NCBI GenBank assembly: GCA_024330265.1
Contig: JANDLT010000044.1
Location: forward strand, 1-40,028
Origin: Pyrinomonadaceae bacterium MAG19_C2-C3
GTDB taxonomy: Bacteria > Acidobacteriota > Blastocatellia > Pyrinomonadales > Pyrinomonadaceae
Direction: 5' to 3'
DNA: 40,028 nt
Part shown: piece after piece, positions 19,051 to 26,644 of the stretch
How positions within the stretch are numbered: the first letter of the stretch is position 1
Layout: each line of letters starts with the position of its first letter
Notes under the pieces: generated by a model
Seen by the model: the letters and a program-made list of their open reading frames with translations, nothing else
Databases searched by the model: none
Told to the model about the DNA's origin: nothing
Position numbers and translations under genes: made by a program

Positions 19051-19185
19051 GGCGGAATGTTTATAGCTTGCCGTCGTTTTTCGCATCTCGCTCCATTATG
19101 AGCGACATATCATTGACAAAGCAGATGTCGCTCCGACGGAGCGAGGTGCGATGGTGTCGCGCAAGTCTATAAACATCACGCTCCT
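19051..19185. repeat. Long imperfect inverted repeat (REP/MITE-like)
   Basis: The gap between coaBC and the glycosylase gene is almost filled by two arms of about 60 bases that pair around a short centre (about 19111-19121). The outer arms share ATGTTTATAG with CTATAAACAT. The inner arms share TCGCATCTCGCTCC with GGAGCGAGGTGCGA, and GAGCGACAT with ATGTCGCTC. There is no coding potential. It looks like a bacterial interspersed palindrome of the REP/MITE type. Whether copies exist elsewhere in the genome cannot be told from the window; CTATAAACCATTGGAGCGAG at 21421 may be a fragment of a related element. Confidence 0.75.
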
Positions 19186-19191
19186 ATGGAG

Positions 19192-20535
19192 CTAAAGCCG
19201 CGACTCAATTCCTAAATCATGTTCAATGTGAGTGTGCGACGGGTGCAAGCGTTTGATTTCATCAAGGATGCGATGCGCGGTTTCGAGTTTGGACATTAAA
19301 GGAAGTTCGCGCGGCGCATCAATGCGGTCGCGTGCGAGGAGCGTGACGATGTTGGTGTCGTGGTTAAAGCCCGCGCCTTCGCGTGTCACGTCATTGGCGA
19401 TGATTAAGTCGAGGTTCTTCTTTTCAAGTTTGGTGCGTGCGTGCCTGATAAGGTCGGACGTTTCGGCGGCAAATCCGGCGACGATTAAATCGTTCGTCGG
19501 GCGCGAAGGATGCGCGGCGACGCTCGCTAAAATATCAATCGTCGGCTCTAAATGAAGCGTCAATGAGCGGTCGCCGTTCTTCTTGATTTTGTGGGCGTGT
19601 CTTTCTCGCGGGCGATAATCGGCGACGGCGGCGGCGGCGATGAACACGGTGCTGCGTTCGATTTCCTTCATCACAGCGTGGTGCATTTCATCGGCGGACG
19701 CGACGCGAACAAGTCGTATTCCGGCGGGCGGGGCAACGCTTGTGATGCCCGCGATAACGGTGACGTGCGCGCCGCGTGCGTGCGCGGCTTGGGCGAGAGC
19801 GAAGCCCATGCGTCCCGATGAATGATTCGAGATGAAGCGCACGGGGTCAATCGCTTCGCGCGTCGCTCCGGTCGTGATAAGCACCCGTTCGCCGGTGAAA
19901 TCAAACCCGTTGATGTTCATCGTTGAAGACGGATTTGGTGAAGACGAAACTTGCGAAGGTGAATGTTGTGAACTCAAAACATCGAGCGCGGCTTGGACGA
20001 TAACGTCGGGTTCGGCGAGTCTGCCCGCGCCTATGGTGTGACATGCCATGCGCCCGTGTTCGGGTTCGATGATGTGTATGCCGTCGGCTCGAAGCCTTGC
20101 GATGTTGCGTAAGGTCGCGGGATGTTCCCACATCGCGGTGTTCATCGCGGGGGCGACGATGACGGGGGCAAACGCGGCGAGATACGTCGAGGTGATGAAA
20201 TCGTCGGCGATGCCGTTCGCAAACTTGGCGATGATGTTGGCGGTCGCGGGAGCGACGATGATTAAGTCAACGGACTGCGAAAACGTGATGTGGGCAATCG
20301 GGTCGGGATTGTCGGCGGCGTAATCGTCAACCAGAACGTGATGGTCAGAGAGGGCGCGAAAGGTGAGCGGTTGAACGAACTCGCACGCGCGCCGTGTCAT
20401 CGCCACGCGGACGACGCACCCGGCTTTCTGCAAGCCGCGCAGCACGTCAATCGCCTTGTACGCCGCGATGCCGCCACTGACGCACAGGGCGACGCGCTTT
20501 CCGGCGAACGAGTCTGAATTTGTATTGCCAACCAT
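19192..20535 (-). CDS. coaBC: Bifunctional CoaBC (phosphopantothenoylcysteine decarboxylase/synthetase)
   Basis: Makes 4'-phosphopantetheine for coenzyme A: the CoaB half ligates cysteine to 4'-phosphopantothenate, and the CoaC half (an FMN enzyme) decarboxylates the product. The CoaC domain spans about 12-185, with GGIAAYK (21-27), His82, the PAMNTAMW motif with Asn132, and Cys165 in GRMACHTIGAGRL. A Ser/Pro-rich linker (about 188-210) leads to CoaB (217-447), with TTGATREAIDPVRFISN, SSGRMG, AAAVADYRP and a KIKK lysine motif. The length, 447 residues, is slightly above the usual ~400 because of the linker. The ATG at 20535 is the first in frame. It is a single-gene unit in front of the inverted-repeat element. 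Confidence 0.96.
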   Translation of the reverse strand: MVGNTNSDSFAGKRVALCVSGGIAAYKAIDVLRGLQKAGCVVRVAMTRRACEFVQPLTFRALSDHHVLVDDYAADNPDPIAHITFSQSVDLIIVAPATANIIAKFANGIADDFITSTYLAAFAPVIVAPAMNTAMWEHPATLRNIARLRADGIHIIEPEHGRMACHTIGAGRLAEPDVIVQAALDVLSSQHSPSQVSSSPNPSSTMNINGFDFTGERVLITTGATREAIDPVRFISNHSSGRMGFALAQAAHARGAHVTVIAGITSVAPPAGIRLVRVASADEMHHAVMKEIERSTVFIAAAAVADYRPRERHAHKIKKNGDRSLTLHLEPTIDILASVAAHPSRPTNDLIVAGFAAETSDLIRHARTKLEKKNLDLIIANDVTREGAGFNHDTNIVTLLARDRIDAPRELPLMSKLETAHRILDEIKRLHPSHTHIEHDLGIESRL

Positions 20536-20728
20536 GACGTTCAGTTTAAGTGAAGTTGGTTCAACCGGACAACCGATGTGCTAAACTTCGCCCGTTTCCA
20601 ACTCGCTTGCCAAGTATTTTGTTCGACCGTGATTTGAGATTTCATATCTTAAATGCCAGCCAAGAGCGATTCGGTTGAAATCGAAACGGTTGGATAAATC
20701 AGCGATAACGGATTATTCTGCTTTTGTT

Positions 20729-20971
20729 ATGAACACCGTCAAAGCCTACGAAGAAGTTGTTGATTTTATCGCCGCCGGAACAACACCGCAGAATGTCATC
20801 GCTTTTCGTCCATCCGAAGCGACGCAAGAAAGGGTTGCCGATTTGTTGTCGCGTGAAAAGGATGGCGAATTGTCGCCCACCGAAAAATCGGAGCTAGACA
20901 ACTACTTACAGCTTGAACATCTGATGCGGTTGGCAAAAGCCCGCGCCCGCGATTTCTTGCCGGATGAGTAG
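20729..20971 (+). CDS. Small protein paired with HNH nuclease, possibly antitoxin-like
   Basis: An 80-residue helical protein that begins MNTVKAYEEVVDFIAAG and ends LMRLAKARARDFLPDE. I recognise the pattern (FRPSEATQERVADLL, then SPTEKSELDNYLQLEH) from small proteins common in cyanobacteria and other environmental bacteria next to HNH nucleases; no function is established to my knowledge. It overlaps the nuclease gene by 8 bases, so translation is probably coupled. A role as inhibitor or accessory of the nuclease is a guess from this arrangement. I start at 20729 rather than 20675 because the family pattern begins there. Confidence 0.75.
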   Translation: MNTVKAYEEVVDFIAAGTTPQNVIAFRPSEATQERVADLLSREKDGELSPTEKSELDNYLQLEHLMRLAKARARDFLPDE

Positions 20972-21407
20972 TCACGTCAGTCCTGAAATCCGACGGATTG
21001 TTGCAACTCGCGCCCATTCAGTTTGCGAGTATTGCATGATAGCCGAAGACGATGCTTATTTTAGATTTCAAGTTGAACATATCATCAGTCGCAAGCACGG
21101 CGGTTCATCGGAGCTAGAAAATTTGGCTTTGGCGTGTGTTTTCTGTAATCGTTATAAGGGCAGCGACATTGCTTCTTTGATACCTGAAACCGGCGAGTTG
21201 GTTCGCTTTTACAATCCGCGCACAGACCGTTGGCATGAGCATTTTCGTATTCACGGAGTTGTGATTGAGCCTTTGACGGAAGTCTGCGAAGCGACGATTC
21301 GCATTTTACAGATGAATCACGACGACCGGATTTTAGAACGTCAAGTTCTGAGTCGGCGCGGACGTTATCCAAGCGAAGCGGCATTGTTGCTAACGACAGA
21401 GTATTAG
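20964..21407 (+). CDS. HNH endonuclease
   Basis: The 147-residue protein has a complete HNH core near its N-terminus: zinc ligands Cys21 and Cys24 (CEYC), the catalytic His39 in VEHIISRKHGG, Asn53 in ENLALAC, and the second pair Cys58 and Cys61 followed by Asn62 (CVFCNRYKG). The remaining 80 residues (RFYNPRTDRWHEHF and on) are shared by stand-alone HNH proteins of this type. The substrate is unknown; such proteins occur as homing-type or defence nucleases and in toxin-like pairs. It overlaps the small upstream gene by 8 bases. The MITE-like element begins 45 bases after its stop. Confidence 0.88.
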   Translation: MSSHVSPEIRRIVATRAHSVCEYCMIAEDDAYFRFQVEHIISRKHGGSSELENLALACVFCNRYKGSDIASLIPETGELVRFYNPRTDRWHEHFRIHGVVIEPLTEVCEATIRILQMNHDDRILERQVLSRRGRYPSEAALLLTTEY

Positions 21408-21452
21408 CAAAGGCAACGCTCTATAAACCATTGGAGCGAGCGCGAAAAAGTT

Positions 21453-21673
21453 ACTTTGTTACTCACCTTACGCGGCAACGAAGTTTTGCGGCTCTGCCGC
21501 CCGATGTGCGGTGGGGCTTCGCCTCACCGTGAAGCATATAGAAGGTCTTCGAGGCTACGCCTCGCACGCGGGCGGCGCAGCCGCCATGATTTTCTGAGGG
21601 CGTGTCGGGAAAGGCACAGCCTTTCCGCACATCAGGCGGCACAGCCGCTCCACTGCGTAAGGTGACTTTGTTA
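21453..21673. mobile_element. MITE-like non-coding element with terminal inverted repeats
   Basis: The 375-bp gap after the HNH gene contains a compact element of about 203 bp. Its ends are an exact 11-bp inverted repeat, TCACCTTACGC (21463-21473) and GCGTAAGGTGA (21655-21665). Outside them lies a direct repeat ACTTTGTTA at 21453-21461 and 21665-21673, which looks like an 8- or 9-bp target duplication. Inside are six small hairpins, each with a three-base loop: 21488-21500, 21511-21527, 21550-21564, 21571-21585, 21608-21626 and 21636-21648. No believable gene is present. This fits a miniature inverted-repeat element mobilised by a transposase encoded elsewhere. The remaining flank (21674-21782) shows nothing clear. 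Confidence 0.7.
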
Positions 21674-21782
21674 TTCAGCCTGTTTGTCAAACTCTAACGT
21701 AACTTGTGGCGGTTTCACGCCACGCCAAACACATCGATTACGCCGCAAATATCAAACTCTAATCAACAGATATTTAGAACGC

Positions 21783-22148
21783 ATGAAGTCAGACGTTTCA
21801 AACCAGAGCGCGCAAGCCGATTTATTTGACGCGAAGCACGGCGCGACGATTGACGATGAACAGGTCGTGCTGGTCGCGCTCGGCGAATTTCAAATGCGCG
21901 GCAAGGAATTGATTGACCGTACTTTGCCGATTGACCGTTTGCGCGGGGCGATGCGGCGCGCCGCCGAAGTTTTGAACACCGAAGAACTTCCTGACGAGCG
22001 TTTCGCGGCGGCACTCGAACGTCTCGGAGCGCACATCAAGCGTGTTCCGATATTCGTCGCCAAACATCCTTTTCGCGTAACCGTCGGCAGTGAACTTGCC
22101 GGGCGCGCCGCCGAAACTTTTGAAAGACTGACCGCTTCAGCCGATTGA
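21783..22148 (+). CDS. Conserved hypothetical protein upstream of isoprenoid synthase
   Basis: I do not recognise this 121-residue protein. It begins MKSDVSNQSAQADLFDAKHG and is predicted to be mixed: an acidic N-terminus, a helical middle (MRRAAEVLNT, ERFAAALERLGAHIKR) and a basic/hydrophobic tail with PIFVAKHPFRVTVG. There is no signal peptide or membrane segment. It lies 13 bases before the polyprenyl synthase and is likely co-transcribed. In many genomes xseB occupies this place before ispA, but the sequence does not resemble XseB (too long, wrong pattern). The start at 21783 is the first ATG after a region that shows no coding character. Confidence 0.65.
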   Translation: MKSDVSNQSAQADLFDAKHGATIDDEQVVLVALGEFQMRGKELIDRTLPIDRLRGAMRRAAEVLNTEELPDERFAAALERLGAHIKRVPIFVAKHPFRVTVGSELAGRAAETFERLTASAD

Positions 22149-22161
22149 AATAAACCTGATA

Positions 22162-23094
22162 ATGCCGACACTCGAATCAACTATCGGCGATGCGCCGACA
22201 ACTTTCTTTGATGATTTATGGAGCTATGTCGGACGTGTGCGCCCGCGCATCGAAGCGGCTCTGGAGCATCATTTGCCGCTTGCCGCGATGCCCGCCGGAG
22301 CGGGTTTTAATACTGTGGTGCGCGATGCTGTGTTTCCCGGCGGGAAGCGTTTGCGCCCCGTTCTGGTACTGCTTGGCGCGGAAGCGGTAAGCTGTGTTGC
22401 GGAAGATTTTCGTCTTGAAGATTACCTCGCCGCCGCCGTCGCGGTTGAATACGTTCATACCAGTTCGCTTATCTTCGACGATTTGCCGTGCATGGACGAT
22501 GCGCGCGAGAGGCGCGGGCAAACCGCGCTTCACGTTCGACACGGTGAAGCCCTCGCCGTGCTTGCCGGACTGAATTTGATGAACGCGAGTTACGGCTTGG
22601 TTTTCGATAAGGTGACGGCGGACAATCGTGAGCGCGCCATCGCCGCGCACGCCGAACTCGTGAATTGCATCGGCGCGAGCGGCATGGTCGTCGGGCAGTC
22701 AATAGACCTCGATGCCTCCGGTGCGGGCGACGAATTGCGACAACTGCGTAACCTGAAAACTTCCGCCCTGATGCGTCTCGCGTTGGTACTGGGCGCGACA
22801 CTCGCGGGCGGCAATCGGAATCAAATCGCCGCGCTTTCGGACTTCGCGGGAATGATTGGCGATGCGTATCAAATGCGCGATGACGTGCTTGATATGCAAG
22901 AGGATTTCGCGCTTGCCGTCGGCGGAAGACGCGCGACGACGGGCGCGCTTGAGAGCGGTGAAGCGGAAGCGATGCGCGAAGTTGACGAACTTGTCGGTGA
23001 AGCCAAAAGTTTGTTGATAGGTGAGTTCGGAGATTCGCACGCCGTTCAAATGTTGTCGCTGACCGCCGATTACATCGCCCGCCGCAAGGCGTAA
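22162..23094 (+). CDS. Polyprenyl (farnesyl/geranylgeranyl) diphosphate synthase
   Basis: Condenses isopentenyl diphosphate with allylic diphosphates to C15 or C20 chains. The 310-residue all-helical protein shows GGKRLRP (60-66), the first aspartate-rich motif DDLPCMDD with Asp106, Asp107 and Asp112, followed by RRGQTALH, and the second motif DDVLD (241-245) after GDAYQMR. The two extra residues in the first motif (DDxxxxD) are the type II, IspA-like form. The product length cannot be told from sequence. The next gene, a squalene/phytoene synthase-type enzyme 15 bases downstream, would use its product, so the pair probably makes a carotenoid or hopanoid/squalene precursor. Confidence 0.93.
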   Translation: MPTLESTIGDAPTTFFDDLWSYVGRVRPRIEAALEHHLPLAAMPAGAGFNTVVRDAVFPGGKRLRPVLVLLGAEAVSCVAEDFRLEDYLAAAVAVEYVHTSSLIFDDLPCMDDARERRGQTALHVRHGEALAVLAGLNLMNASYGLVFDKVTADNRERAIAAHAELVNCIGASGMVVGQSIDLDASGAGDELRQLRNLKTSALMRLALVLGATLAGGNRNQIAALSDFAGMIGDAYQMRDDVLDMQEDFALAVGGRRATTGALESGEAEAMREVDELVGEAKSLLIGEFGDSHAVQMLSLTADYIARRKA

Positions 23095-23109
23095 AAGTAA
23101 CGCATAAAA

Positions 23110-23982
23110 GTGACGCTTGAACAAGCTTATGAATACTGTCGTCTGACGGCGCGCACGCACGCGAAAAGTTTTTACTTCAGCGCGCAATTTCTGCCGCGTC
23201 ATAAGCGCGATGCAATCTATGCGGTCTATGCTTTGTGTCGCCATGTTGATGATGCGGTTGATGAATTGAGTGAGCCGACGGAAACTGCGGGATGCCGCGC
23301 CGTCGCGCATTGGCAGGCGGAACTCAATCGGGTTTATGCAAATGAACCCGCAGTGCTTGATGATGTTTCTCCTGTGATGCGTGCGTGGCGCGACATGCTT
23401 TCGCGTTACCCGATTCCGCAAAATCTGCCGCTTGAACTGATGCGCGGCGTGTTGATGGATACGCACATCAATCGTTACGCGACATGGGAAGATTTGAAGT
23501 TGTATTGCTATCGCGTCGCTTCAACCGTCGGGTTGATGGTCACGGAAATCTTCGGTTATCAAAAAGCGGAAACGCTTCACTACGCCGAAGCTTTAGGGTA
23601 CGCGATGCAGTTGACCAACATCCTGCGCGACATCGGAGAAGATGCGAGGCTCGGACGCATTTACCTGCCGCAAGAAGATATGCGCGACTTCGGTTATACG
23701 GAAGCGGCTTTGATGCACGGCGAAATCAACGATGCGTTTCGCCGTTTGATGAAATTTGAAATAGAACGCGCCCGCACATTTTACCGTCAAGCGGAGCAGG
23801 GAATACCTTTGCTTGACCGCGATGCGCGCTTCACCGTTTTACTTGCCGCGCGACTCTATTCACGCATTCTCGAACGCATCGAAGCCGCCGATTACGACGT
23901 GTTCGCACATCGCGCACACACGACATTCGCCGGAAAATTGCGCTCCGTGCCGCGCATCTGGCACGAAGCGCGAAGGCTTTAA
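23110..23982 (+). CDS. Squalene/phytoene synthase family protein
   Basis: Head-to-head condensation of two prenyl diphosphates. The 290-residue protein has the family hallmarks: SFYFSAQFLP, the first aspartate motif CRHVDDAVDE (Asp47, Asp48, Asp51), YCYRVASTVGLM, and the second motif QLTNILRDIGEDARLGRIYLP. Length and motifs fit CrtB (phytoene synthase) as well as HpnC/HpnD (hopanoid-type squalene synthesis); sequence alone does not let me separate them. The start codon is GTG, 15 bases after the polyprenyl synthase stop, so the two form an operon. Confidence 0.93.
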   Translation: MTLEQAYEYCRLTARTHAKSFYFSAQFLPRHKRDAIYAVYALCRHVDDAVDELSEPTETAGCRAVAHWQAELNRVYANEPAVLDDVSPVMRAWRDMLSRYPIPQNLPLELMRGVLMDTHINRYATWEDLKLYCYRVASTVGLMVTEIFGYQKAETLHYAEALGYAMQLTNILRDIGEDARLGRIYLPQEDMRDFGYTEAALMHGEINDAFRRLMKFEIERARTFYRQAEQGIPLLDRDARFTVLLAARLYSRILERIEAADYDVFAHRAHTTFAGKLRSVPRIWHEARRL

Positions 23983-24035
23983 GTTTTAGCTTCAGCAGTA
24001 CATTTTGAATCCCCGACTTCAAACAAACAATCAAT

Positions 24036-25271
24036 ATGAACACCAACGAACATCGAAGACAATTTCTAATTAACGCGGCAATCGGCATCGGAGCGGCGGC
24101 GACCTCAAGCACGGCTTCGGCGCAGAATCCGTCAACGCCGAACGCCGCTTCAATCGTCACGAACAACACTACAAATCAAGTTCGCCAGAGCGCGATGCCC
24201 CCTTGTGCCGTCGCCAGTGGGAACGGCGTCGCGGCGGTGGCAAAAGCCGTCGAAGTGATGCGCGCGGGCGGCGACACGCTTGATGCCGCGATTGAAGGCG
24301 TGCGTATCGTCGAACTCGACCCGAAAGATAATTCAGTCGGCTTCGGCGGCTTGCCCAACGAACGCGGCGATGTCGAACTCGATGCCAGCGTGATGCACGG
24401 TGCGACGCGACGCGCCGGAGCGGTCGCGTCGTTGCGCGGCGTGAAGACCCCGGCGGCAGTCGCCAAGCGCGTGATGGAAGCGACCGACCATCTGCTTATC
24501 GTCGGCGGCGGAGCGCGCGAATTTGCGACCGCGCACGGCTTTCCCGATGAGAATTTATTAACCGAAGAATCACGTATCGCGTGGATGCGGTGGAAAGAGA
24601 ATCTGTCCGATACGGACAAGTGGGGCGTGAGTCCGATTCAGCCCGCGCCCGCCTCGCCCGCCGGACAGCGCATGATGGAGCGTTCAAGTCGCGGCGCGGC
24701 ATTCGCGGCAGCCGATGAGTGGGCAAACGGCGACGCGAAGAAGCGCGACGATTTACTCGCATGGGCGGATGGAGTCGCGCGTCGCCCCCCAACGGGTACG
24801 ATTAACTTGCTCGCTCTGGACTCGGCGCGTGACATTAGCGGCGTTACGACGACGAGCGGTTTGGCATGGAAACTTCCCGGTCGCGTCGGAGATTCGCCGC
24901 TCATCGGTTGTGGCTTGTACGTTGATAACGACACGGGGGCGGCGGGTTCTACGGGGCGCGGCGAAGAAGTGATTTATATCAACGGTGGGCGCACGGTTGT
25001 CGAATATATGCGGCGCGGAATTTCGCCCGAACAAGCGTGCCTCGATGCGCTGAAGTTAATAACGGCGCGGTATGGAAACGATTTGCAGAAATTGCGCGAG
25101 ATAGATGTCAATTTTTACGCCATCAACAAAAAAGGTGACTTTGCCGGAGCCGCGATTTGGAGCCACACACTGACGGCGCGCGGCGAACGACGGCGACGAC
25201 AATTCGCGTTTGCCGACGCTTCGGGAGCGCGACTTGTCGAAAGCGCGTATTTATATGAGCGCAAAGCCTAA
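24036..25271 (+). CDS. Tat-exported isoaspartyl peptidase/glycosylasparaginase
   Basis: An N-terminal nucleophile hydrolase that cleaves N4-(beta-N-acetylglucosaminyl)-asparagine or beta-aspartyl peptides. The 411-residue precursor starts with a twin-arginine signal (HRRQFLINAAIGIGAAA, ending near ASAQN), so it should be exported folded to the periplasm. The chain carries DTLDAAIEGVRIVELDP and VGFGGLPNERGDVELDAS in the alpha part. Autoproteolysis is expected before Thr255 in PTGTINLLALD, followed by GVTTTSGLAWKLPGRVGDSP, IGCGLYVDNDTGAAGSTGRGE in two adjoining parts. Residues before the nucleophile read GT rather than the common DT. It stands 53 bases after the synthase gene and may be a separate unit. 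Confidence 0.9.
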   Translation: MNTNEHRRQFLINAAIGIGAAATSSTASAQNPSTPNAASIVTNNTTNQVRQSAMPPCAVASGNGVAAVAKAVEVMRAGGDTLDAAIEGVRIVELDPKDNSVGFGGLPNERGDVELDASVMHGATRRAGAVASLRGVKTPAAVAKRVMEATDHLLIVGGGAREFATAHGFPDENLLTEESRIAWMRWKENLSDTDKWGVSPIQPAPASPAGQRMMERSSRGAAFAAADEWANGDAKKRDDLLAWADGVARRPPTGTINLLALDSARDISGVTTTSGLAWKLPGRVGDSPLIGCGLYVDNDTGAAGSTGRGEEVIYINGGRTVVEYMRRGISPEQACLDALKLITARYGNDLQKLREIDVNFYAINKKGDFAGAAIWSHTLTARGERRRRQFAFADASGARLVESAYLYERKA

Positions 25272-25290
25272 AAAAACTAACCCGAAACAC

Positions 25291-25370
25291 TAAACCTGTT
25301 GCACAATAATGTTTGTTTCGACCCAAACAACCACGGATCCTTGGATTTCCCTTATCGCGCAACAGGTTTA
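25291..25370. repeat. 12-bp perfect inverted repeat with 56-base centre
   Basis: TAAACCTGTTGC at 25291-25302 is the exact reverse complement of GCAACAGGTTTA at 25359-25370. The position 20 bases after the asparaginase stop allows a terminator, but the loop is long and there is no T-tract, so ends of a small degenerate element are equally possible. Confidence 0.55.
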
Positions 25371-25464
25371 TTGCGTTGAAGATAAATTAACGCAAATGTT
25401 TATTGTTTCAATCCACACCGCACTTATCCGGCGCGGTGAAAGCGCGTGAAGGGTTTTTATGCCC

Positions 25465-25499
<35 letters not shown>

Positions 25500-25785
25500 G
25501 GTGTTGAGTATAACAAAATTGTAGATAATACTTCGGCAGCTTATGGTAGATGATTTTATTTGACACTCGCCGCCGATTCGTGTAGAAAAGCACGGACATA
25601 AATGCTGGTTCGGGTTTATGCTAAAGCTTTCTTGGTAGTTCTATTTGCGGGCGCGGTCTATTTCCGGGACGGAATCTCATACGAGCGAGATTTAGTCTGA
25701 ACATTCCGCTACCAACGAATTTCAGCACGAAAATCGTGCGGTGCGCTCTAAAAACTTCTGGTTCACTTCTTGCGGGAGGAAATTA

Positions 25786-26526
25786 ATGATTAGCAAAAAA
25801 TTACGCCGTTCGCCTATCGCGCTCGGTTTGGCGGTTGCGCTTCTGTCCATGTCTTCGATGGTCGGACTCGCGGCTCCTAAACAGGACGCGCTTGCCAAGC
25901 AATCCGGCGAACTCACAGCTTCTGGAAACGTCACGGTTGACGGCGCGAAAGCAATTTCGGGCGCAACCGTTTTCACTGAAAGCACAATCACGACGGCTGA
26001 CAAGTCAAGTGCGATTGTCACCTTGCCGAACATCGGTCGCGTCGAATTGTTGCCGAATTCAAGCTTGAAACTCGGCTTCAACGAAGCCGGAATCACAAGC
26101 AGCCTTGATGCTGGTCGTCTCATCGTCTCCACCAATCAGGGTGCGGCGGCGAGCATCGCCACCAAAGACGCGACGGTGGTTGCCGAAAACACGCAACCCG
26201 CGTCGTTCACGGTTGACATCGAATGCGGTAACACACACGTTCAAACGCGCACCGGATTGGTCGCGTTGCGTGAAGGCAGTGCGGCGAAGCAAATCGCCGC
26301 CGGACAAGATGCGACAGCCGGAGCAGCAGTTCCCGGAACACGTTGCACACGTTTGACCAACAATGCGGGTGCTGCTGGACTCGGCGCGTTGAGCGGCGGT
26401 GCTTTGGCAGCATTGTTAATCGCGGCGGCTGGTGCGGTTGGCGCGGTTGTTTATAGCGCGGTTAATAGCGGTAGTGATACCGAAGTCCGCACAGGCGGCG
26501 GTGTTATCATCGTCAGTCCTGTCTAA
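25786..26526 (+). CDS. Secreted FecR-domain protein
   Basis: The 246-residue product has a cleavable signal peptide (IALGLAVALLSMSSMVGLAAP), then a FecR-like beta domain (about 40-150): GNVTVDGAKAISGATVF, STITTADKSSAIVTLPNIGR, VELLPNSSLKLGF, followed by DAGRLIVST. The C-terminus has an Ala/Gly-rich hydrophobic segment (LAALLIAAAGAVGAVVYSAV, about 208-227) and a short polar tail. No sigma factor or TonB receptor is adjacent, so the classical FecIR signalling role is unlikely; similar stand-alone FecR proteins are common in acidobacteria and unassigned. The start at 25786 is chosen for its strong GGGAGGA ribosome site and the signal peptide that follows. Confidence 0.85.
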   Translation: MISKKLRRSPIALGLAVALLSMSSMVGLAAPKQDALAKQSGELTASGNVTVDGAKAISGATVFTESTITTADKSSAIVTLPNIGRVELLPNSSLKLGFNEAGITSSLDAGRLIVSTNQGAAASIATKDATVVAENTQPASFTVDIECGNTHVQTRTGLVALREGSAAKQIAAGQDATAGAAVPGTRCTRLTNNAGAAGLGALSGGALAALLIAAAGAVGAVVYSAVNSGSDTEVRTGGGVIIVSPV

Positions 26527-26554
26527 ACCAAGTTCTCAACTTAACTTCCAAGCC

Positions 26555-26601
26555 TTTTGCGGGTCACGCTTCATAATCTTTGATTAGCGTGACCCGCAAA
26601 A
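26555..26601 (+). terminator. Strong terminator hairpin after the FecR gene
   Basis: A perfect 16-bp stem, TTTTGCGGGTCACGCT (26555-26570) with AGCGTGACCCGCAAAA (26586-26601), and a 15-base loop, followed by ATTTTG. The run of T on both strands makes it usable in both directions. It closes the FecR transcript before the epimerase gene. Confidence 0.85.
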
Positions 26602-26644
26602 ATTTTGTTCATCCGCTTTTCAACCTCCGACCTAATCTAATCTC

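Noticed and set aside
21463..21690. Open frame on the minus strand within the hairpin-rich element
   Set aside because: Codons follow the hairpin palindromes, there is no ribosome site, and the frame spans both terminal repeats, so coding is unlikely.
21783..22148. Possible xseB (exonuclease VII small subunit) before the polyprenyl synthase
   Set aside because: The position would fit, but the protein is 121 residues and lacks the short two-helix XseB pattern; left as hypothetical.
25405..25438. GTTTCAATCCAC followed by a CACCGC/GCGGTG hairpin, resembling a type I-C CRISPR repeat
   Set aside because: Only 12 bases match the common repeat end, it occurs once, and no second copy lies at a repeat-like distance.
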